From positions 496,001 to 560,000 of the forward strand of contig CAYVVT010000001.1 in assembly GCA_964454335.1 (NCBI GenBank): a DNA stretch of 64,000 bases. Reading direction: 5' to 3'. The DNA is from CAYVVT01 sp964454335. GTDB lineage: Bacteria > Fidelibacterota > UBA8477 > JABMPR01. Positions 61,673 through 64,000 of this stretch are shown in pieces (within the stretch, counting starts at the first letter, position 1; the number at the start of each line of letters is the position of its first letter). Both the position numbers and the translations under genes were made by a program. The notes beneath the pieces are model-generated. The model saw only the letters and a list, made by a program, of their open reading frames with translations, had not been told where the DNA came from and searched no databases.

Positions 61673-63637
61673 ATGCGCAAAACCTTATTAGCACTCGCTG
61701 TGCTGTGTGTGTACGCTTTGACCATGCTCATAGCCGGGGATGGGGATCTGGATACGAGCTTCGATTCAGATGGCAAGGTGACCACTGCTATTGGTTCTGC
61801 CAATGACAGGGCGCGGGATATTATTCAGCAATCGGACGGGAAACTGGTTGTTGTCGGCGAGACAAATAACGGCAGCAATGATGATATAGCGATTGTACGC
61901 TACAATAGTGATGGCAGTCTGGATACGGGTTTTGACAGCGATGGGATCGCCACAAAAGCTGTTGGTTCCGGTTATGATAAAGCCTATGCAGTTCTGCAGC
62001 AGTCGGACGGTAAACTGGTGGTAGCCGGATATTATGAGTCGGCTTCCACAAACAATGACGTGGTGCTGCTCAGGTATGACAGCGATGGAAGTCTGGATAC
62101 CGGATTCGATTCCGATGGCATTGTGACCACCAATATCATAACGAGTGGGGAATCCTATTCGACTGATTTCTGCAAGGCCGTCATGCAACAATCGGACGAC
62201 AAGCTGGTCATTGTAGGACACTGCTACGTTTCAGTGGAGATGGCTCCCGGTGCCGGTAATATCCGTCAGGGAGAAGATGAGTATTACTTCTTTGCTGCTC
62301 GCTATAATACGGATGGCAGCCTGGATACCGGATTTGACTCAGACGGTATTGCCACTCAGCAGATTAGCACTGCAGGCATGGATGTTACGGATGGACTCAT
62401 ACAGAGTGATGGCAAGATCGTTGGAGTCGGGACCGATACTGACAATTACCTGGCCCTGTTATTTCGCTATAACACCAACGGCAGCCTGGATACAGGCTTC
62501 GACTCGGATGGCTATGCTACGCCCTCAATGATCACGGGATCTGAATATCTATACGGTGTGGCCCAACAGTCCAGCGGTAAGCTGGTTGTAGGTGGATACA
62601 TAAGCAGTGGCGGATACGACTTTATGGTTGCTCGATTCAACACGAATGGCAGCCTGGATACCGGTTTTGATTCTGATGGTGTTGCCACGGCCAGTTTCAC
62701 CAGCGGCATCCTGGAAGGCGGGTATTGCTTCATCCAGCAGGGCGACGGGAAACTCGTCGTTGCTGGATGGTACTCCAGCGGGAATGAAGATTTTGCAGTG
62801 GTATGCTTTAACAGTGATGGTAGCGTGGACACTGATTTTGGTTCCAGCGGCTTGGCAAGTGTCGCGATCAGCTCTAATTCTGATGTTGCATTCGGAATCA
62901 CGCAGCAGTCTGCTGGCGGGGTAGACGGCAAACTGGTAGTTGCCGGTAAGTCAAATAATGGCAGCAACGATGACTTTGCCGTGATCCGCCTTGACCAGAC
63001 AGACTCTTCTCTCCCGATTGAGCTTGCTTCATTCGATGCTTCCCTGGATGGGAACGCCGTCAAACTTACCTGGTTTACGGAGTCGGAACTTGAGAATCAG
63101 GGATTTATCGTCAGCCGCCAGACAGGGCGTTCCGGTCCCTGGGAGGAGCTGGCTTCCTTCACAACACATCGTGGTTTGAGTGGGCAGGGATCAACTACCA
63201 GAGCCCACCGCTATGAGTTCAAAGACACACAGGTAAGAGATGGCCAGACCTACACCTATATGTTATCGGATGTGAATTTCAGGAACATACGCACCGATCA
63301 TCGGGATCATATAACCACCATTACCTATATGGCCACCCGTGATCGCATCGCACCGGAGGCATTCAACGTGCGTTCACTGTACCCCAACCCTTTCAACCCC
63401 ATCATCACCATTCAATATGACCTTTTGGAACCAACCGATGTTCATTTCAACGTCTATGATATGAACGGTCGTCTGATGCATAGTCATGATCAGAGCGATC
63501 ATCCGGTGGGCCATTCCTTTCAGCTGTCCTGGGATGGAACGGACCTTCTCAACAATCTGGCACCCGCGGGGATCTATGTGCTGAAACTTGAAGCCGGTAA
63601 CATAAAGATGGTACGCAAAGTGACCCTGGTTCGCTGA
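61673..63637 (+). CDS. Secreted delta-60 repeat protein with T9SS-type sorting module
   Basis: A 654-aa protein (ATG at 61673 after AAAGGGGGAACTG). The signal peptide ends near residue 22. Seven delta-60-type repeats follow (about 25-440), each with the pattern D-G-x-L-DT-x-FDSDG...QQSDGKLVVxG...RYNS; they form a propeller-like array. Next comes a fibronectin-like segment (LPIELASFDASLDGNAVKLTWFTE...) and the C-terminal module SLYPNPFNPIITIQYDL...AGIYVLKLEAGNIKMVRKV. Surface export by a type IX-like route is inferred. The repeats are also visible in DNA as recurring GGCAGCCTGGATACxGG blocks. Confidence 0.87.
   Translation: MRKTLLALAVLCVYALTMLIAGDGDLDTSFDSDGKVTTAIGSANDRARDIIQQSDGKLVVVGETNNGSNDDIAIVRYNSDGSLDTGFDSDGIATKAVGSGYDKAYAVLQQSDGKLVVAGYYESASTNNDVVLLRYDSDGSLDTGFDSDGIVTTNIITSGESYSTDFCKAVMQQSDDKLVIVGHCYVSVEMAPGAGNIRQGEDEYYFFAARYNTDGSLDTGFDSDGIATQQISTAGMDVTDGLIQSDGKIVGVGTDTDNYLALLFRYNTNGSLDTGFDSDGYATPSMITGSEYLYGVAQQSSGKLVVGGYISSGGYDFMVARFNTNGSLDTGFDSDGVATASFTSGILEGGYCFIQQGDGKLVVAGWYSSGNEDFAVVCFNSDGSVDTDFGSSGLASVAISSNSDVAFGITQQSAGGVDGKLVVAGKSNNGSNDDFAVIRLDQTDSSLPIELASFDASLDGNAVKLTWFTESELENQGFIVSRQTGRSGPWEELASFTTHRGLSGQGSTTRAHRYEFKDTQVRDGQTYTYMLSDVNFRNIRTDHRDHITTITYMATRDRIAPEAFNVRSLYPNPFNPIITIQYDLLEPTDVHFNVYDMNGRLMHSHDQSDHPVGHSFQLSWDGTDLLNNLAPAGIYVLKLEAGNIKMVRKVTLVR
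61745..62990 (+). repeat. Seven tandem delta-60 coding repeats
   Basis: About 170-bp units recur, each carrying GATGGCAGTCTGGATAC-like and GACGGxAAACTGGT-like blocks. They are diverged (no two units identical), which argues for old duplication, not recent expansion. Confidence 0.7.
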
Positions 63638-63661
63638 CAGACAGTTATCCCGACAATCATG

Positions 63662-63687
63662 AAAGGCCGGTTTGCACCGGCCTTTTC
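63662..63687 (+). terminator. Terminator after the delta-60 gene
   Basis: AAAGGCCGG and CCGGCCTTTT form a 9-bp stem with a TTTGCA loop and T-run, 25 nt after the stop. Confidence 0.9.
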
Positions 63688-63755
63688 TATTTCCTTGCAG
63701 GCAAGGAATTCTACCTTTCCCAATTCTTGGCAAAGGATTACATTCCCGTCTCATC

Positions 63756-64000
63756 ATGAAACAGTTGATTTTCGGGATAATATTCAGCCTGTTCAGCATC
63801 CTGCTCGCCCAGGATTCCACAGTCTTCTACACCCACTGGGACCGCATAGTTGTCGGTGACATCCTTTCGGCGGATTCAATTGGTGGGAGAGCCCACTCGG
63901 TGGTGAGTTTCAGGAATGAAAGGCCCATACGGATCCAGCATTATGGCGAGAAGGGTGATCTGTTGGCCTACCAGGAAAATCAATTTGACTCTTTGGGCAA
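63756..64000 (+). CDS. Exported hypothetical protein (3' end beyond window)
   Basis: An ATG at 63756 opens a frame that stays open to the right edge (81 complete codons). It starts with a signal peptide, MKQLIFGIIFSLFSILLAQ, followed by DSTVFYTHWDRIVVGDILSADS, a beta-rich segment I do not recognise. The ribosome site is weak. The preceding gene ends at a terminator, so this is a new transcription unit. Confidence 0.65.
   Translation, partial: MKQLIFGIIFSLFSILLAQDSTVFYTHWDRIVVGDILSADSIGGRAHSVVSFRNERPIRIQHYGEKGDLLAYQENQFDSLG

Noticed and set aside
1..64000. CRISPR arrays, insertion sequences, prophage or integron signs
   Set aside because: No regular direct repeats with spacers, transposase, integrase, phage structural gene or attachment duplication was found; tRNA genes are not flanked by integrases.

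Overview
The window looks like one contiguous piece of a free-living Gram-negative bacterium of the FCB type, most likely a Marinimicrobia/Calditrichota/Ignavibacteria-like lineage. The lineage is an inference. It rests on secreted proteins ending in type IX-like sorting modules of the 'YPNPFNP' type (831-aa amidase, 665-aa repeat protein), a gingipain-like C25 peptidase, lamin-tail proteins, a TonB receptor with a carboxypeptidase-like N-terminal domain, and DUF4159/DUF4175 proteins. I see no phage, IS element, integrase or CRISPR array.

Layout. (1) 1-6.8 kb is a selenium/molybdenum purine-degradation locus. A xanthine dehydrogenase molybdenum subunit (cut by the left edge) and adenine deaminase run leftward. 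yqeC, a mocA-like nucleotidyltransferase, yqeB and xdhC run rightward, followed by a 74-residue SelW/Rdx-type selenoprotein. In that gene an in-frame TGA sits in a CxxU motif and is followed by a bacterial-type SECIS hairpin. Ordinary gene calling would miss or break it. (2) 7-14.3 kb holds cell-envelope genes: a TolB-like propeller, a sorted N-acetylmuramoyl-L-alanine amidase, an MltB-like transglycosylase and an M16 lipoprotein peptidase. (3) 14.4-17.9 kb holds a CBS-pair protein and the three-part proton-translocating transhydrogenase pntAA-pntAB-pntB. (4) 17.9-26.7 kb is mixed: a 2H phosphoesterase, a GT25 glycosyltransferase, a lamin-tail protein, an LPP20-like lipoprotein, an exported MsrB-MsrA fusion, a quinone-oxidoreductase-like enzyme, a shortened chemoreceptor and a 3D-domain protein. 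(5) 26.8-29.2 kb is the three-gene AmmeMemoRadiSam operon. (6) 29.3-37.8 kb is an aromatic amino-acid cluster: a TyrA-PheA fusion, DAHP synthase, aroA, aroE, aroC, aroK and aroB, interrupted by an opposite-strand Mut7-C gene. (7) 37.8-44.96 kb holds marC, tRNA-Val(CAC), a candidate ncRNA, a hypothetical gene, a YwaF-like membrane protein, carB and carA. (8) 45-49.3 kb holds a CarH/LitR-like B12-binding regulator directly downstream of a TonB receptor and of ctaB. (9) 49.4-64 kb holds a GNAT, a trpF-like gene with a ygbA-like gene, tRNA-Thr(CGT), a C25 peptidase with a dockerin-like tail, a DUF456 protein, a DUF4159-DUF4175-TPR-GATase-like operon, a delta-60-repeat sorted protein and a gene cut by the right edge.

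How it fits together. Adenine deaminase makes hypoxanthine, which the hydroxylase would oxidise. YqeB, YqeC, the MocA-like protein and XdhC are the known accessory set for a molybdenum hydroxylase carrying a labile selenium cofactor, and the adjacent UGA-containing gene implies that the cell also makes selenocysteine. ctaB (heme O) points to a heme-copper oxidase and oxygen use, which agrees with the Msr fusion and the transhydrogenase. All functions are read from motifs by eye; no database search was run.
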